From Mycolicibacterium duvalii (GTDB taxonomy: Bacteria; Actinomycetota; Actinomycetes; Mycobacteriales; Mycobacteriaceae), in NCBI RefSeq assembly GCF_010726645.1, contig NZ_AP022563.1:4898001-4962000 (forward strand): 64,000 nt of DNA, in the 5' to 3' direction. Position 1 is the first letter of the stretch, and every line of letters starts with the position of its first letter. This document shows positions 16,578 through 25,456 of this stretch, piece after piece. Made by a program: the position numbers and the translations under genes. The notes under the pieces are model-generated. The model ran no database searches, was not told the DNA's origin, and was given only the letters and a program-made list of their open reading frames with translations.

Positions 16578-17879
16578 GTGTCTTTTCAGTCGCTGGGCCG
16601 TGACGAACTGCTCGCGCAGCACGAGCTGCAACAGCGCAACTACGCCGACCTGCAGGCCAGGGGGCTGCGGCTGGATCTGACCCGCGGCAAGCCGTCTCCC
16701 GAACAGCTCGAGCTGTCCAACGGCCTGCTGACCCTGCCGGGAGCGGAGCAGTTCCGGGACGGGGAGGGGACCGACACCCGCAACTACGGCGGTCTGCACG
16801 GGCTGCCCGAACTGCGGGCCATCTTCGGTGAACTGCTCGGCATCGCAGTTCCGAACCTGATCGCGGGCAACAACGCCAGCCTGGAGTTCATGCACGACGT
16901 CCTCGTGTACTCGCTGCTGCACGGCGGCGTGGACTCGCCGCGGCCCTGGATCCGCGACATCGTCGACGGCACCGGCGTGAAGTTCCTCTGTCCGGCTCCC
17001 GGCTACGACCGCCATTTCGCGCTCACCGAGAGCCTCGGCATCGAGATGATCACGGTGCCGATGCTCGAGGACGGCCCGGACATCGACATGATCGAGGAGC
17101 TCGTCGCCGCCGACGCCACCATCAAGGGGATGTGGTGCGTCCCGATGTACTCCAACCCCACCGGCACCGTGTACTCCTGGGACGTCGTGCGCCGATTGGT
17201 CCAAATGGACACCGCGGCAACCGATTTCCGGCTGATGTGGGACAACGCGTACGCGGTGCACACCTTGACACACGACTTCCTCCGGCAGGTCGACGTGCTC
17301 GGGTTGGCCGCAGCGGCCAACCATGCCAACCGGCCGCTGGTGTTCGCCTCCACCTCGAAGATCACCTTCGCCGGCGCCGGGGTGAGCTTTCTGGGCGGGT
17401 CGCTGGGCAACATCGCGTGGTACCTGCAGCACGCCGGCAAGAAGTCGATCGGCCCCGACAAGGTCAACCAGCTGCGGCACCTGAAATTCTTCGGCGACGC
17501 CGACGGGGTGCGGGTGCACATGCGCCGGCACCAGGAACTGCTGGCGCCGAAGTTCGCGCTGGCGTTGCAGATCCTCGAAGACCGGCTGGGGTCGTCGAAG
17601 ATCGCGTCGTGGACCGAACCCAAGGGCGGGTACTTCATCAGCCTCGACGTGCTGCCCGGCACCGCCAAGCGCACCGTCGCGCTGGCCAAGGACGCCGGCA
17701 TCGCGGTGACCGAGGCGGGTGCGTCGTTCCCGTACCGAAAAGACCCGGACGACAAGAACATCCGTATCGCACCGACGTTCCCCGGCACCGATGACCTGCG
17801 CGCGGCGATCGACGGACTGGCGACCTGCGCGCTGCTGTCGGCGACCGAACACCTGCTGGCGCAGCCGGCGCAGAACTAG
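16578..17879 (+). CDS. PLP-dependent aminotransferase, class I/II (aspartate aminotransferase type, Rv3722c-like)
   Basis: A 433-residue fold-type I aminotransferase of the MocR-like subgroup. LRLDLTRGKPSPEQLELSNG and the TRNYGGLHGLPELR stretch bind substrate, and the PLP Lys lies in FASTSKITFAGAGVSFLGG. NPTGTVYS and the C-terminal NIRIAPTFP supply the carboxylate-binding Arg. The GTG at 16578 was chosen with AAAGGCGAG upstream. Position after ffs and before dnaX matches Rv3722c of M. tuberculosis, reported as the main aspartate aminotransferase. It would provide aspartate from oxaloacetate and glutamate, feeding the ask/asd pathway. Confidence 0.88.
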   Translation: MSFQSLGRDELLAQHELQQRNYADLQARGLRLDLTRGKPSPEQLELSNGLLTLPGAEQFRDGEGTDTRNYGGLHGLPELRAIFGELLGIAVPNLIAGNNASLEFMHDVLVYSLLHGGVDSPRPWIRDIVDGTGVKFLCPAPGYDRHFALTESLGIEMITVPMLEDGPDIDMIEELVAADATIKGMWCVPMYSNPTGTVYSWDVVRRLVQMDTAATDFRLMWDNAYAVHTLTHDFLRQVDVLGLAAAANHANRPLVFASTSKITFAGAGVSFLGGSLGNIAWYLQHAGKKSIGPDKVNQLRHLKFFGDADGVRVHMRRHQELLAPKFALALQILEDRLGSSKIASWTEPKGGYFISLDVLPGTAKRTVALAKDAGIAVTEAGASFPYRKDPDDKNIRIAPTFPGTDDLRAAIDGLATCALLSATEHLLAQPAQN

Positions 17880-17905
17880 TCGGCCCCTGTCGGTAGCCTG
17901 CTTCC

Positions 17906-19885
17906 GTGGCGCTCTACCGCAAGTACCGACCGGCGACCTTCGGAGAGGTCGTCGGGCAGGAACATGTCACCGAGCCGCTGTCGACCGCGCTCAACTCGGG
18001 CCGTATCAACCACGCCTACCTGTTCTCGGGTCCCCGCGGCTGCGGAAAGACGTCGTCGGCGCGCATCCTCGCGCGCTCGCTGAACTGCGTGCAGGGTCCC
18101 ACGGCCACGCCCTGCGGGGTGTGTGACTCGTGCGTCGCGCTGGCGCCCAACGGGCCGGGCAACGTCGACGTCGTCGAACTCGACGCGGCCAGCCACGGCG
18201 GGGTGGACGACACCCGCGAACTGCGCGACCGCGCGTTCTACGCGCCGGCCCAGTCGCGCTACCGCATCTTCATCGTCGACGAAGCCCACATGGTCACCAC
18301 CGCGGGCTTCAACGCGCTGCTCAAGATCGTCGAGGAGCCGCCCGAACACCTGATCTTCGTGTTCGCGACCACCGAGCCGGAGAAGGTGCTGCCGACCATC
18401 CGCTCGCGCACCCACCACTACCCGTTTCGGCTGCTCGCGCCGCGCACCATGCGCACACTGATCGAGAAGATCGTCGCCGCCGAGGACGTCGCGGTCGACG
18501 ACGCCGTCTATCCGCTGGTGATCCGCGCCGGCGGCGGCTCACCCCGCGACACGCTGAGCGTGCTGGACCAGCTGCTGGCCGGCGCGCACACCGATGCGGC
18601 CGGCTCGAGCCACGTCGCCTATCAGCGCGCGCTAGCGCTGCTGGGGGCCACCGACGTCGCGCTGATCGACGACGCCATCGACGCGCTGGCCGCCGGCGAC
18701 GCGGCGGCCCTGTTCGGCGCGGTGGAAGGGGTGGTCGACGCCGGGCACGACCCGCGCCGCTTCGCCACCGACCTGCTCGAGCGGTTCCGGGATCTGATCG
18801 TGCTGCAGGCGGTGCCCGACGCGGTGGCCCGCGGCGTGGTCGACGGGCCCGAGGACGAGCTGGAGCGGATGCGGGAGCAGGCCGCCCAGATCGGCACCGC
18901 CACGCTGACCCGGTACGCCGAGGTCATGCATGCCGGCCTCGGCGAGATGCGTGGCGCGACCGCGCCGCGGCTGCTGTTGGAGGTGACCTGCGCGCGGCTG
19001 TTGCTGCCGTCGGCCGCCGATTCCGAGGCCGCGCTGCTGCAGCGGGTGGAGCGCATCGAGACCCGGCTGGACATGTCCATCCCGGGCGCCGACACCGCGG
19101 CGTCGGGCGGTTCGGCAGCGCCGCGCAAGCAGTTCGTCCGCAAGAGCGAGGCCACTGCCGCACCGGCGCCGGAGGCCCCGCCCGAGGCGGTGGCGCAGGC
19201 CGCGCCCACCCCACCTGCCCCGCCTCGTGCGCCTGAACCTCCGCCGGCTGACCGACCACCGTCCCGGGCCCCGGCTGCGCCTGAACCTGTGCCACCCGAA
19301 GCGGTTGCGCCCGAACCTCCTGCGCCTGAAGCTGTTGCGCCTGAGCCGGTTTCGCCGCCTCCGGTCAGACCGCCGGCAGCCCCGGTGGTGGAAGCGCCGC
19401 CCGCGACGCCTGCAGCGGCCGTCGCAGCCGGCCAGCCCAACGCGGCCGCGGTGCGCAGCATGTGGACCACCGTGCGCGAGAAGGTGCGGGAGCGCAGCCG
19501 GACCACCGAGGTGATGCTCGCCGGCGCGATCGTGCGTGCCGTGGAGGACAACACCCTGGTGCTCAGCCACGAATCCGCGCCGCTGGCCAGGAGATTGACC
19601 GAACAGCGTAACGCCGACGTGATCCGCGAGGCCCTCAAGGATGCGCTCGGCGTCAATTGGACGATCCGGTGCGAGGTCGGCGGCGGCCCGGCGCCCGCGG
19701 CGGCCTCGCCACCCGCCCGCGAGCCGCAGCGTGCACCCGCTGAACCACCGCCACCGCCGGAGGAGGACGTCGAGAGCATGCTGGCCGAGGCCAGCCATGT
19801 CGATGCCGCCCCCCGCCGCGACCCCGAAGAGGCGGCGCTGGAGTTGCTGCAGAACGAACTCGGGGCCCGTCGCATCGACGGCTGA
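17906..19885 (+). CDS. dnaX: DNA polymerase III subunit gamma/tau
   Basis: A 659-residue clamp-loader ATPase. The N-terminus is MALYRKYRPATFGEVVGQEH. Walker A is GPRGCGKTSSAR (about residues 40-50), followed by a four-Cys zinc module (LNCVQGPTATPCGVCDSC), Walker B IFIVDEAHM, sensor 1 FATTEPEKV and the SRC-like motif TIRSRTHH. A long Pro/Ala linker (about residues 405-515) precedes the C-terminal domain that contacts the polymerase or helicase. It loads the beta clamp in replication. GTG start, 26 bases after the aminotransferase. I see no obvious slippery heptamer for a shorter gamma product. Confidence 0.95.
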   Translation: MALYRKYRPATFGEVVGQEHVTEPLSTALNSGRINHAYLFSGPRGCGKTSSARILARSLNCVQGPTATPCGVCDSCVALAPNGPGNVDVVELDAASHGGVDDTRELRDRAFYAPAQSRYRIFIVDEAHMVTTAGFNALLKIVEEPPEHLIFVFATTEPEKVLPTIRSRTHHYPFRLLAPRTMRTLIEKIVAAEDVAVDDAVYPLVIRAGGGSPRDTLSVLDQLLAGAHTDAAGSSHVAYQRALALLGATDVALIDDAIDALAAGDAAALFGAVEGVVDAGHDPRRFATDLLERFRDLIVLQAVPDAVARGVVDGPEDELERMREQAAQIGTATLTRYAEVMHAGLGEMRGATAPRLLLEVTCARLLLPSAADSEAALLQRVERIETRLDMSIPGADTAASGGSAAPRKQFVRKSEATAAPAPEAPPEAVAQAAPTPPAPPRAPEPPPADRPPSRAPAAPEPVPPEAVAPEPPAPEAVAPEPVSPPPVRPPAAPVVEAPPATPAAAVAAGQPNAAAVRSMWTTVREKVRERSRTTEVMLAGAIVRAVEDNTLVLSHESAPLARRLTEQRNADVIREALKDALGVNWTIRCEVGGGPAPAAASPPAREPQRAPAEPPPPPEEDVESMLAEASHVDAAPRRDPEEAALELLQNELGARRIDG

Positions 19886-19905
19886 CGTCGCCGCATCAGC
19901 GGCGC

Positions 19906-20286
19906 TCAGGACGCGGGCTGTGTGTCCTTCAGCACCAGTTTCGGCAGCACCACGGTGGCGGCGGCGGTCACCAGCCAGACCACCACAGTGGCCGCGATCC
20001 AGGAGCCGACACCGCGAATGCTCAGTCCGTGGGACAGCAGCGACGCCAGCAGCAGCGCTGCGAACGTGGACACCAGTCCGATGCCGCCGAGGAAAGCCGC
20101 CGCGTAGCGGGTGGCCATCTTCACGAACAACGGCGACAGGATCGCCTGGGCCAGAGTGAAGATCACCACCGCGGCGACGAACCCCCACACCGACAGTGAC
20201 ACCCCGGGCACCAGCCAGCCCGCCACGAGTAGTCCGATCGCCGATGACCCCAGGAACACGGCAACGCGCAGGAGCAAGCGGGTCAT
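19906..20286 (-). CDS. Small four-helix membrane protein (mycobacterial phage-holin-like superfamily IV)
   Basis: A 126-residue protein with four hydrophobic helices: LLLRVAVFLGSSAIGLLVAG; WGFVAAVVIFTLAQAIL; FLGGIGLVSTFAALLLASLL; SWIAATVVVWLVTAAATVVL. This matches the actinobacterial 4-TMS holin-like family (PF04020 type). It is the last gene of the tmsA-tmsB operon, four bases after tmsB. Some actinobacterial tms operons carry a third small gene called tmsC; whether this is it cannot be told here. There is no phage context, so a lysis role is unlikely. Confidence 0.75.
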   Translation of the reverse strand: MTRLLLRVAVFLGSSAIGLLVAGWLVPGVSLSVWGFVAAVVIFTLAQAILSPLFVKMATRYAAAFLGGIGLVSTFAALLLASLLSHGLSIRGVGSWIAATVVVWLVTAAATVVLPKLVLKDTQPAS

Positions 20287-20290
20287 CCGG

Positions 20291-21613
20291 TCATGACCTC
20301 CACCAGGGCCGCAGCGGCAGGCCGCCGTCATCACCGTGGTCGTCGAGCTTCACCGCCAGCACCTGATGCAGCTGAATGGCGTTCTGCTCGAACCCGACTC
20401 GTGAGGCCGCCATGTACAGCCCCCAGACCTTCGCAGTCGCCAACCCGACCTCGGCGACCGCGTCGTCCCAGTTCGCGACGAGGTTGCGGCACCAGTCGCG
20501 CAGGGTCAGCGCATAGTGATGGCGCAGGTTCTCCTCGTGCACGACCTCAAGACCGACGTCCTGCGCCTCGGCGATGATCCGGCCCGAACCCGTGAGTTCC
20601 CCGTCGGGAAACACGTACCGGTCGATGAATCCGCCCGCCGAGGCGGTGTGCCGGTTGTTGTTGCGAGTGATGCAGTGGTTCAACAGCAGACCGCCGGCAC
20701 GCAGCCGCGACCTCAGGAAGTCGAAGTACGCGGGATAATTGGCCACCCCGATGTGCTCCGTCAACCCGATCGAGGACACCGCGTCGAACTGGGTCTCCCG
20801 CACGTCGCGGTAGTCGCCGTGGCGCACCTCTGCCAGGTCGCCGAGTCCCTGCTCGGCGATCGCCTTCTGCGCCCACTCGGCCTGGTTCTTCGACAGCGTG
20901 ACCCCGACCGCGTGCACGCCGTGGCGGGCGGCATAACGCACCATGCCGCCCCAGCCGCAGCCCACATCGAGCAGCCGGTCGCCGGGCTCGAGGTTGAGCT
21001 TCTCGAACACCAGCCGGTACTTGTTGTCCTGCGCCTCTTCCAAGGACGCGTCGGGGTGCGGGTAGCACGCACAGGTGTAGGTCATCGACGGCCCGAGCAC
21101 CCACTCGTAGAAGGCGTTCGACACGTCGTAATGGTGGTGGATCACCTCGGCGTCGCGGGTCTTGCTGTGTCGCAGGCCTTCCGCGACGCGGCGCCAGCGG
21201 GGCAGCGCCTCCTGCGGTGGCGGGGCGATCGGCTTGAGGTGCTCGATGCCGATGGAACGGACGATGTTGGCCAGCACCCGTGCCGGGGGCCGCCTGAACA
21301 CCAGCCGGTCGGTCAGCGCGCTGAGCACCGGGTACGGGTCACCCGGATGCACGCCCCGCAGCTCGAGGTCGCCGGCGATGTAGGCCCGCGCCAGGCCGAG
21401 GTCGTTGGGCGCGGTGGCCAGATAGGTGGTGCCGCGCGGTGTCAACAGCTCCAGACCCAGTTCCGCGTCCTGCGGTCCGGTGCTGCTTCCGTCATATGCG
21501 CTGAACCGCAACGGTAGCCGCCCCCCGGCGAGGATCTCGAGGATCTCCGACAACGACAGCTTGTCATGGGTCTGGTGGGCCGTATAGCTTCTGTGTTCCC
21601 GAAAGGTCGTCAT
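20291..21613 (-). CDS. tmsB: SAM-dependent fatty-acyl methyltransferase for tuberculostearate (TmsB/BfaB-like, CFA synthase family)
   Basis: A 440-residue cyclopropane-fatty-acid-synthase-family enzyme. The C-terminal SAM-binding domain has LLDVGCGWGGMVRYAARHGV and SIGLTEHIGVANYPAYFDFL. The N-terminal lipid-binding region precedes EVIHHHYDVSNAFYEWVLGP and the SMTYTCACY motif. Its start overlaps the tmsA stop (ATGA). With the FAD oxidoreductase next door this is the two-enzyme system that methylates oleoyl phospholipid chains at C10 and reduces the methylene product to 10-methylstearate. The pair corresponds to Rv3720/Rv3719. Confidence 0.9.
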   Translation of the reverse strand: MTTFREHRSYTAHQTHDKLSLSEILEILAGGRLPLRFSAYDGSSTGPQDAELGLELLTPRGTTYLATAPNDLGLARAYIAGDLELRGVHPGDPYPVLSALTDRLVFRRPPARVLANIVRSIGIEHLKPIAPPPQEALPRWRRVAEGLRHSKTRDAEVIHHHYDVSNAFYEWVLGPSMTYTCACYPHPDASLEEAQDNKYRLVFEKLNLEPGDRLLDVGCGWGGMVRYAARHGVHAVGVTLSKNQAEWAQKAIAEQGLGDLAEVRHGDYRDVRETQFDAVSSIGLTEHIGVANYPAYFDFLRSRLRAGGLLLNHCITRNNNRHTASAGGFIDRYVFPDGELTGSGRIIAEAQDVGLEVVHEENLRHHYALTLRDWCRNLVANWDDAVAEVGLATAKVWGLYMAASRVGFEQNAIQLHQVLAVKLDDHGDDGGLPLRPWWRS

Positions 21614-22992
21614 TGCCGTCGCACCGCTTTCGCATACAGGTCCAGGAGCCGGGAGTCGGGGTCGTAGCTCTTCTTCACCGTGTCGTACATCTCCCCGCCG
21701 TAGAGTTCGTCGAATTCCTCTCGGGAGTAGAACGAATCGGAGTACAGCGACTTGTGCCCGTCGAGCGCGCTGACCTGACGCTCGATCAGCTTGTTGGTGT
21801 AGCCGTCCTCGGGCCCCACCGGTACCGAGGACCAGAAGCCCACGTTGACATAGGTGTGGCGCGGCCGGATCGGGTACAGCGGCCAGCTACCCGAGGACTC
21901 CCGAAGTCGTAACGGGCACAGCCAGATCGGCTCGATGGGCACCGTGCGCAGGAACCAGTCGACGAACTCGACGGTGCGTTCGAGGGGCACCTCGATGTCC
22001 TGCACAACCCGTTCTCGGGGTGGGCGGCCGTTCCGCCTCTCGATGCGGTCGGCGATGTCGAAGCGCTGGTCGTAGGAGATGAGCTTCCAGTAGAAGCTGC
22101 TGCGTCGGTAGCGCCGGGGCCACCAGCGGCGGATACGCGGATTCTGCGCGCCGAAGGCCCGGGAACACCAGAACCAGTCGGTGTCCCACCTCCACAGATA
22201 ATCATGGATGGTCAACCGATCGTGTTTCTCCCCGCCGGCATGCTGGATGGACCGGTAATAGATGTGCTTGCCGGTGTAGTCACTGACCGGGCCGGGGGCT
22301 GCGGTTTGCACCCCGAGACACAGGTAACTCTCGTCGGAGCTGAACACCACGCCGTCGAGGTAGTCGACCCGCTCCCCGTCCAGACCGCCGGTCTCGACGA
22401 TCCGATCCATCGTCTCGACCAGGGTGTCCAGTGAGTGAAAGCGTATGTGGCGTAGCGCGACGAACGGCTTGACCGGTTCCAGCTCGATCACCAGTCGGAC
22501 CGAGTATCCCAACGTGCCATAGGAATTCGGGAACGCGCGGAACAGGTCGGCGTTCTGGTCGGGCGTGGCCCGCACGATATCTCCGCTGCCCGTGAGGATA
22601 TCCATCTCCAGAACCGATTCGTGGGGCAGTCCGTTGCGGAACGACGCCGACTCGATGCCCAGCCCGCTCACGGCGCCACCCAGCGTGATGGTCTTCAACT
22701 GCGGAACCACCAGCGGCGAAAGCCCGTACGGCAAGGTAGCTGCGACCAGATCCTCGTAGGTGCACATGCCGGCGACCTCGGCGGTGCGCGCGTCGGGGTC
22801 CACGGTGATGACATCGGTCAGGCCGGACACATCCAGACCCGGGACGTGGGTTTTCGCGCGGGCGCGGAACAGGTTCGACGTGGGTTTGGAAAGACGGACC
22901 ATGGCCGCGTCCGGAATCGCCCGGTAGCTGGCCAGCAACCGCTGCACACCGTGCGCATGTGCAGCTCGTGCGTCGGTCGTCGCAGCAGACAC
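21610..22992 (-). CDS. tmsA: FAD-binding oxidoreductase for 10-methylstearate (TmsA/BfaA-like)
   Basis: A 460-residue PCMH-type FAD oxidoreductase. The FAD-binding half contains VRLSKPTSNLFRAR, ITVDPDARTAEVAGMCTYED, LPYGLSPLVVPQLKTITLGG and AVSGLGIESASFRNG. The C-terminal half resembles DHCR24/diminuto-type reductases. It would reduce the 10-methylene intermediate made by TmsB. First gene of the tmsA-tmsB-(small membrane protein) operon. Its start is 61 bases from the divergent SRPBCC gene, so both promoters sit in that short gap. Confidence 0.9.
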   Translation of the reverse strand: MSAATTDARAAHAHGVQRLLASYRAIPDAAMVRLSKPTSNLFRARAKTHVPGLDVSGLTDVITVDPDARTAEVAGMCTYEDLVAATLPYGLSPLVVPQLKTITLGGAVSGLGIESASFRNGLPHESVLEMDILTGSGDIVRATPDQNADLFRAFPNSYGTLGYSVRLVIELEPVKPFVALRHIRFHSLDTLVETMDRIVETGGLDGERVDYLDGVVFSSDESYLCLGVQTAAPGPVSDYTGKHIYYRSIQHAGGEKHDRLTIHDYLWRWDTDWFWCSRAFGAQNPRIRRWWPRRYRRSSFYWKLISYDQRFDIADRIERRNGRPPRERVVQDIEVPLERTVEFVDWFLRTVPIEPIWLCPLRLRESSGSWPLYPIRPRHTYVNVGFWSSVPVGPEDGYTNKLIERQVSALDGHKSLYSDSFYSREEFDELYGGEMYDTVKKSYDPDSRLLDLYAKAVRRQ

Positions 22993-23053
22993 ACATATAC
23001 GCTAGTCCGCAGATGCAGGGGATGCGAACGCTACTGAGGAGGAGGCCGCACTG

Positions 23054-23518
23054 ATGGGACAGGTCAGCGCGACGAGCACGGTCCTGATCGATGCCGACCC
23101 GGCCACGGTGCTGGCCGCCGTATCCGATTACGAGGCGATGCGTCCGAAAATCCTCTCCGAGCACTACAGCGGTTACCGGGTCCTGGAAGGCGGGCAGGGC
23201 GCCGGCACCGTGGCGCAGTGGACGCTGCAGGCCACCAAGTCGCGCTCACGCGACGTACAGGCCGCCGTCGACGTCGCCGGCCGCACCGTCATCGAGAAGG
23301 ATGCGAACTCGTCGATGGTGACCAACTGGACCGTCGCCCCCGCCGGTCCGGGCTCGTCGGTGACGGTCAAGACCTCCTGGAAGGGCGCGGGGGGCATCGG
23401 CGGGTTCTTCGAGAAGACCTTCGCCCCGATCGGCTTGCGCAAGATCCAGACCGAGGTGCTGGGCAATCTCAAGCGTGAGGTCGAGGGCACCCTCGGTATC
23501 GAGGGCGCACAGGGCTAG
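23054..23518 (+). CDS. SRPBCC-family protein (Rv3718c-like)
   Basis: A 154-residue START/Bet v1-like (SRPBCC) domain protein. It opens MGQVSATSTVLIDADPATVL and contains KILSEHYSGYRVLEGG and FFEKTFAPIGLRKIQTEVLG. These helix-grip folds bind hydrophobic ligands. The start is backed by GAGGAGGAGG upstream. It is divergent from tmsA, so a lipid-related role is plausible but inferred. Its last codons overlap the convergent amidase gene by four bases. Confidence 0.82.
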   Translation: MGQVSATSTVLIDADPATVLAAVSDYEAMRPKILSEHYSGYRVLEGGQGAGTVAQWTLQATKSRSRDVQAAVDVAGRTVIEKDANSSMVTNWTVAPAGPGSSVTVKTSWKGAGGIGGFFEKTFAPIGLRKIQTEVLGNLKREVEGTLGIEGAQG

Positions 23519-24258
23519 TTCTGGGTGGTCAGGAACGCCACGATGCCGCGCACCACGGCGTCGGCGTACTTCTGCCGGCCGGCCGGCGTCTTCATCAGCG
23601 CCGAATCGGCCGGGTTCTTCATGTTGCCCAGCTCGACGAGGATCGACGGGTACTGCGCAAGGTTCAGCCCGGCGATGTCCGCACGCGGATTCAGGCCGGA
23701 GGACCCGATGTAAGTCGCCGGAGGGATACCCGACCCCTGGAGTTGATCGCGCATCACGCGGGCGAACTGGACCGACGGGCCGGCCTGCGCGGCATTCAGC
23801 GGAGGCGCGGAGTACAGCACGTGGAAGCCGCGCCCGGTGGGCGGGCCGCCGTCAGCGTGGATGGACACCACCGCGTGGGGGCTCAGCGCGTTGGCCATCG
23901 CCGCGCGTTCGTCGACGCACGGCCCGGGCCCGGAGTCGTCGCCGCGCGACATCGCGGTGCGCACGCCGAGGGCGTTCAGGGCCGCGCGGATGCGCAGCGT
24001 GGTGTCCCAGGTGAAGGTGTGCTCGGTGAGGCCGTCCTCGGTGGAGGTGCCGCTGGCCTGGCAATCCTTGGTGCCGCCGCGGCCGGTGGGCACCTGACGG
24101 CTCAGGCCTGCCATCGAGGCCTGGTGACCGGGGTCGAGGAACACGATCTTGCCGGCGACATTGGCCGGGACGGCGTCGGCGGGCGCGGAAAGGGTGGTTG
24201 CGGCGACGATCGCGGCCACCGCGGCGGCCCCGACACGCAGGATGGCTGGCACGGGCAC
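23515..24258 (-). CDS. N-acetylmuramoyl-L-alanine amidase, secreted (Rv3717/Ami1-like)
   Basis: A 247-residue Amidase_3 zinc enzyme with an N-terminal signal sequence (ILRVGAAAVAAIVAATTLSA). Zinc ligands are His in IVFLDPGHQAS, Glu in the STEDGLTEHTF region and His in VVSIHADGG; the catalytic Glu is in ILVELGNMKN. Length and layout fit the LytM-free Rv3717 type. It cleaves the amide bond between MurNAc and L-Ala of peptidoglycan fragments in the periplasm. The start is one of two GTGs (24258 or 24252) placed directly before the signal sequence. Confidence 0.92.
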   Translation of the reverse strand: MPVPAILRVGAAAVAAIVAATTLSAPADAVPANVAGKIVFLDPGHQASMAGLSRQVPTGRGGTKDCQASGTSTEDGLTEHTFTWDTTLRIRAALNALGVRTAMSRGDDSGPGPCVDERAAMANALSPHAVVSIHADGGPPTGRGFHVLYSAPPLNAAQAGPSVQFARVMRDQLQGSGIPPATYIGSSGLNPRADIAGLNLAQYPSILVELGNMKNPADSALMKTPAGRQKYADAVVRGIVAFLTTQN

Positions 24259-24366
24259 GGCGCCACGGTAGCGCCGGGGCGGACTACGCTGGAAGTCCGA
24301 AGCGCCGCTTGTGGACGAGCGCAACCAAGTCGAGACCGATACGCAATCTCCTACGAAGGATCAGCT

Positions 24367-24699
24367 ATGCAGCCCGGTGGCCAACCCGATATGTCCGCAC
24401 TGCTCGCCCAGGCTCAGCAGGTGCAACAGCAGCTGATGGAGGCACAGGAGGCGCTGGCCAATGCCGAGGTGCACGGCCAGGCCGGCGGCGGGCTGGTGCA
24501 GGTCACCATGCGCGGCAGCGGTGAGGTGGTCGGGGTGTCGATCGACCCCAAGGTCGTCGACCCGTCGGATGTCGAGACGTTGCAGGATCTCATCGTCGGC
24601 GCGCTGGCCGACGCGTCCCAGCAGGTCACCATTCTGGCCCACGACCGGCTCGGACCGCTGGCCGGCGGCATGGGCGGCCTGGGCATTCCGGGGATGTGA
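24367..24699 (+). CDS. YbaB/EbfC-family nucleoid-associated protein
   Basis: A 110-residue protein. The central YbaB domain comprises LLAQAQQVQQQLMEAQEALA, a long helix, and VQVTMRGSGEVVGVSIDPKV, followed by a dimerisation helix (LQDLIVGALADASQQV) and a Gly/Met-rich tail. ATG 24367 has GAAGGA upstream. YbaB proteins bind DNA non-specifically and are typically encoded between dnaX and recR. Here it sits immediately before recR (three-base gap), while dnaX is separated by the tms and amidase genes. Confidence 0.93.
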   Translation: MQPGGQPDMSALLAQAQQVQQQLMEAQEALANAEVHGQAGGGLVQVTMRGSGEVVGVSIDPKVVDPSDVETLQDLIVGALADASQQVTILAHDRLGPLAGGMGGLGIPGM

Positions 24700-24702
24700 C
24701 GC

Positions 24703-25314
24703 TTGTTTGAGGGACCCGTCCAGGACCTGATCGACGAGCTCGGCAAGCTGCCCGGAGTGGGCCCCAAGAGCGCGCAGCGCATCGCATTCCACCTGCTCTC
24801 GGTGGAACCGCCCGACATCGACCGGCTGACCGCGGTGCTCAACCGGATCCGCGACGGCGTGACGTTCTGCGCGGTGTGCGGCAACGTCAGCGACGAGGAA
24901 CGCTGCCGCATCTGCCGCGACCCGCGGCGGGACGCGTCGCTGGTGTGCGTGGTCGAAGAACCCAAGGATGTGCAGGCCGTGGAGCGCACGCGCGAGTTCC
25001 GCGGCCGCTACCACGTGCTCGGCGGGGCGCTGGACCCGCTGTCCGGTGTGGGTCCCGACCAGCTGCGCATCCGGGAACTGCTCAACCGCATCGGGGAACG
25101 CGTCGACGGTGTCGACGTGGCCGAGGTGATCATCGCGACCGACCCCAACACCGAAGGCGAGGCCACCGCCACCTACCTGGTGCGAATGCTGCGCGACATC
25201 CCCGGGCTGACGGTGACGCGGATCGCGTCGGGCCTGCCGATGGGCGGTGACCTCGAGTTCGCCGACGAACTGACGCTGGGCCGGGCGTTGGCCGGCCGCC
25301 GCGCGATGGCCTGA
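24703..25314 (+). CDS. recR: Recombination protein RecR
   Basis: A 203-residue RecR. The N-terminal helix-hairpin-helix is LGKLPGVGPKSAQRIAFHLL, the zinc finger is CAVCGNVSDEERCRIC, and the TOPRIM domain contains CVVEEPKDVQAVERTREFRG and EVIIATDPNTEGEATATYL. The C-terminal GLPMGGDLEFADELTLGRAL is the Walker-B-like tail. The start is TTG at 24703, which gives the invariant MFEGPVQDLIDEL beginning. It acts with RecO in loading RecA on gapped DNA. Short direct repeats begin at its stop codon. Confidence 0.96.
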   Translation: MFEGPVQDLIDELGKLPGVGPKSAQRIAFHLLSVEPPDIDRLTAVLNRIRDGVTFCAVCGNVSDEERCRICRDPRRDASLVCVVEEPKDVQAVERTREFRGRYHVLGGALDPLSGVGPDQLRIRELLNRIGERVDGVDVAEVIIATDPNTEGEATATYLVRMLRDIPGLTVTRIASGLPMGGDLEFADELTLGRALAGRRAMA

Positions 25315-25388
25315 TTTGCGGCTCGCCGCGGTGGCCTGATTCGCTGCGGTGGCCTGATTCGCGGCTCGCCGCGGTGGCCTGACTCGAG
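25305..25388. repeat. Short imperfect direct repeats starting at the recR stop
   Basis: The block TGGCCTGATTCGC-GGCTCGCCGCGG occurs about three and a half times: from 25305, 25331 (shortened), 25350 and 25376. A related copy, CTCGCCGCGGTTGCCTGATT, is at 26315-26334 at the end of the next gene. The repeats include the recR TGA. They fill most of the 142-base gap before the DUF559 gene; no other signal is seen there. Confidence 0.75.
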
Positions 25389-25456
25389 TGCCACCTTTTG
25401 CACACGGCCACTCGCACTTCGCCTGCAAAACGTGGCTGTCGGTGGGCGGGGGCAGC

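Noticed and set aside
18990..19450. Programmed frameshift producing a short DnaX gamma form
   Set aside because: The linker region contains no A-rich or other clear slippery heptamer with a downstream stop and stem; full-length tau-like product is assumed.
19906..20286. Phage holin or prophage remnant
   Set aside because: Only the superfamily resemblance suggests phage. The gene is embedded in the tmsA-tmsB operon and no other phage gene is present.
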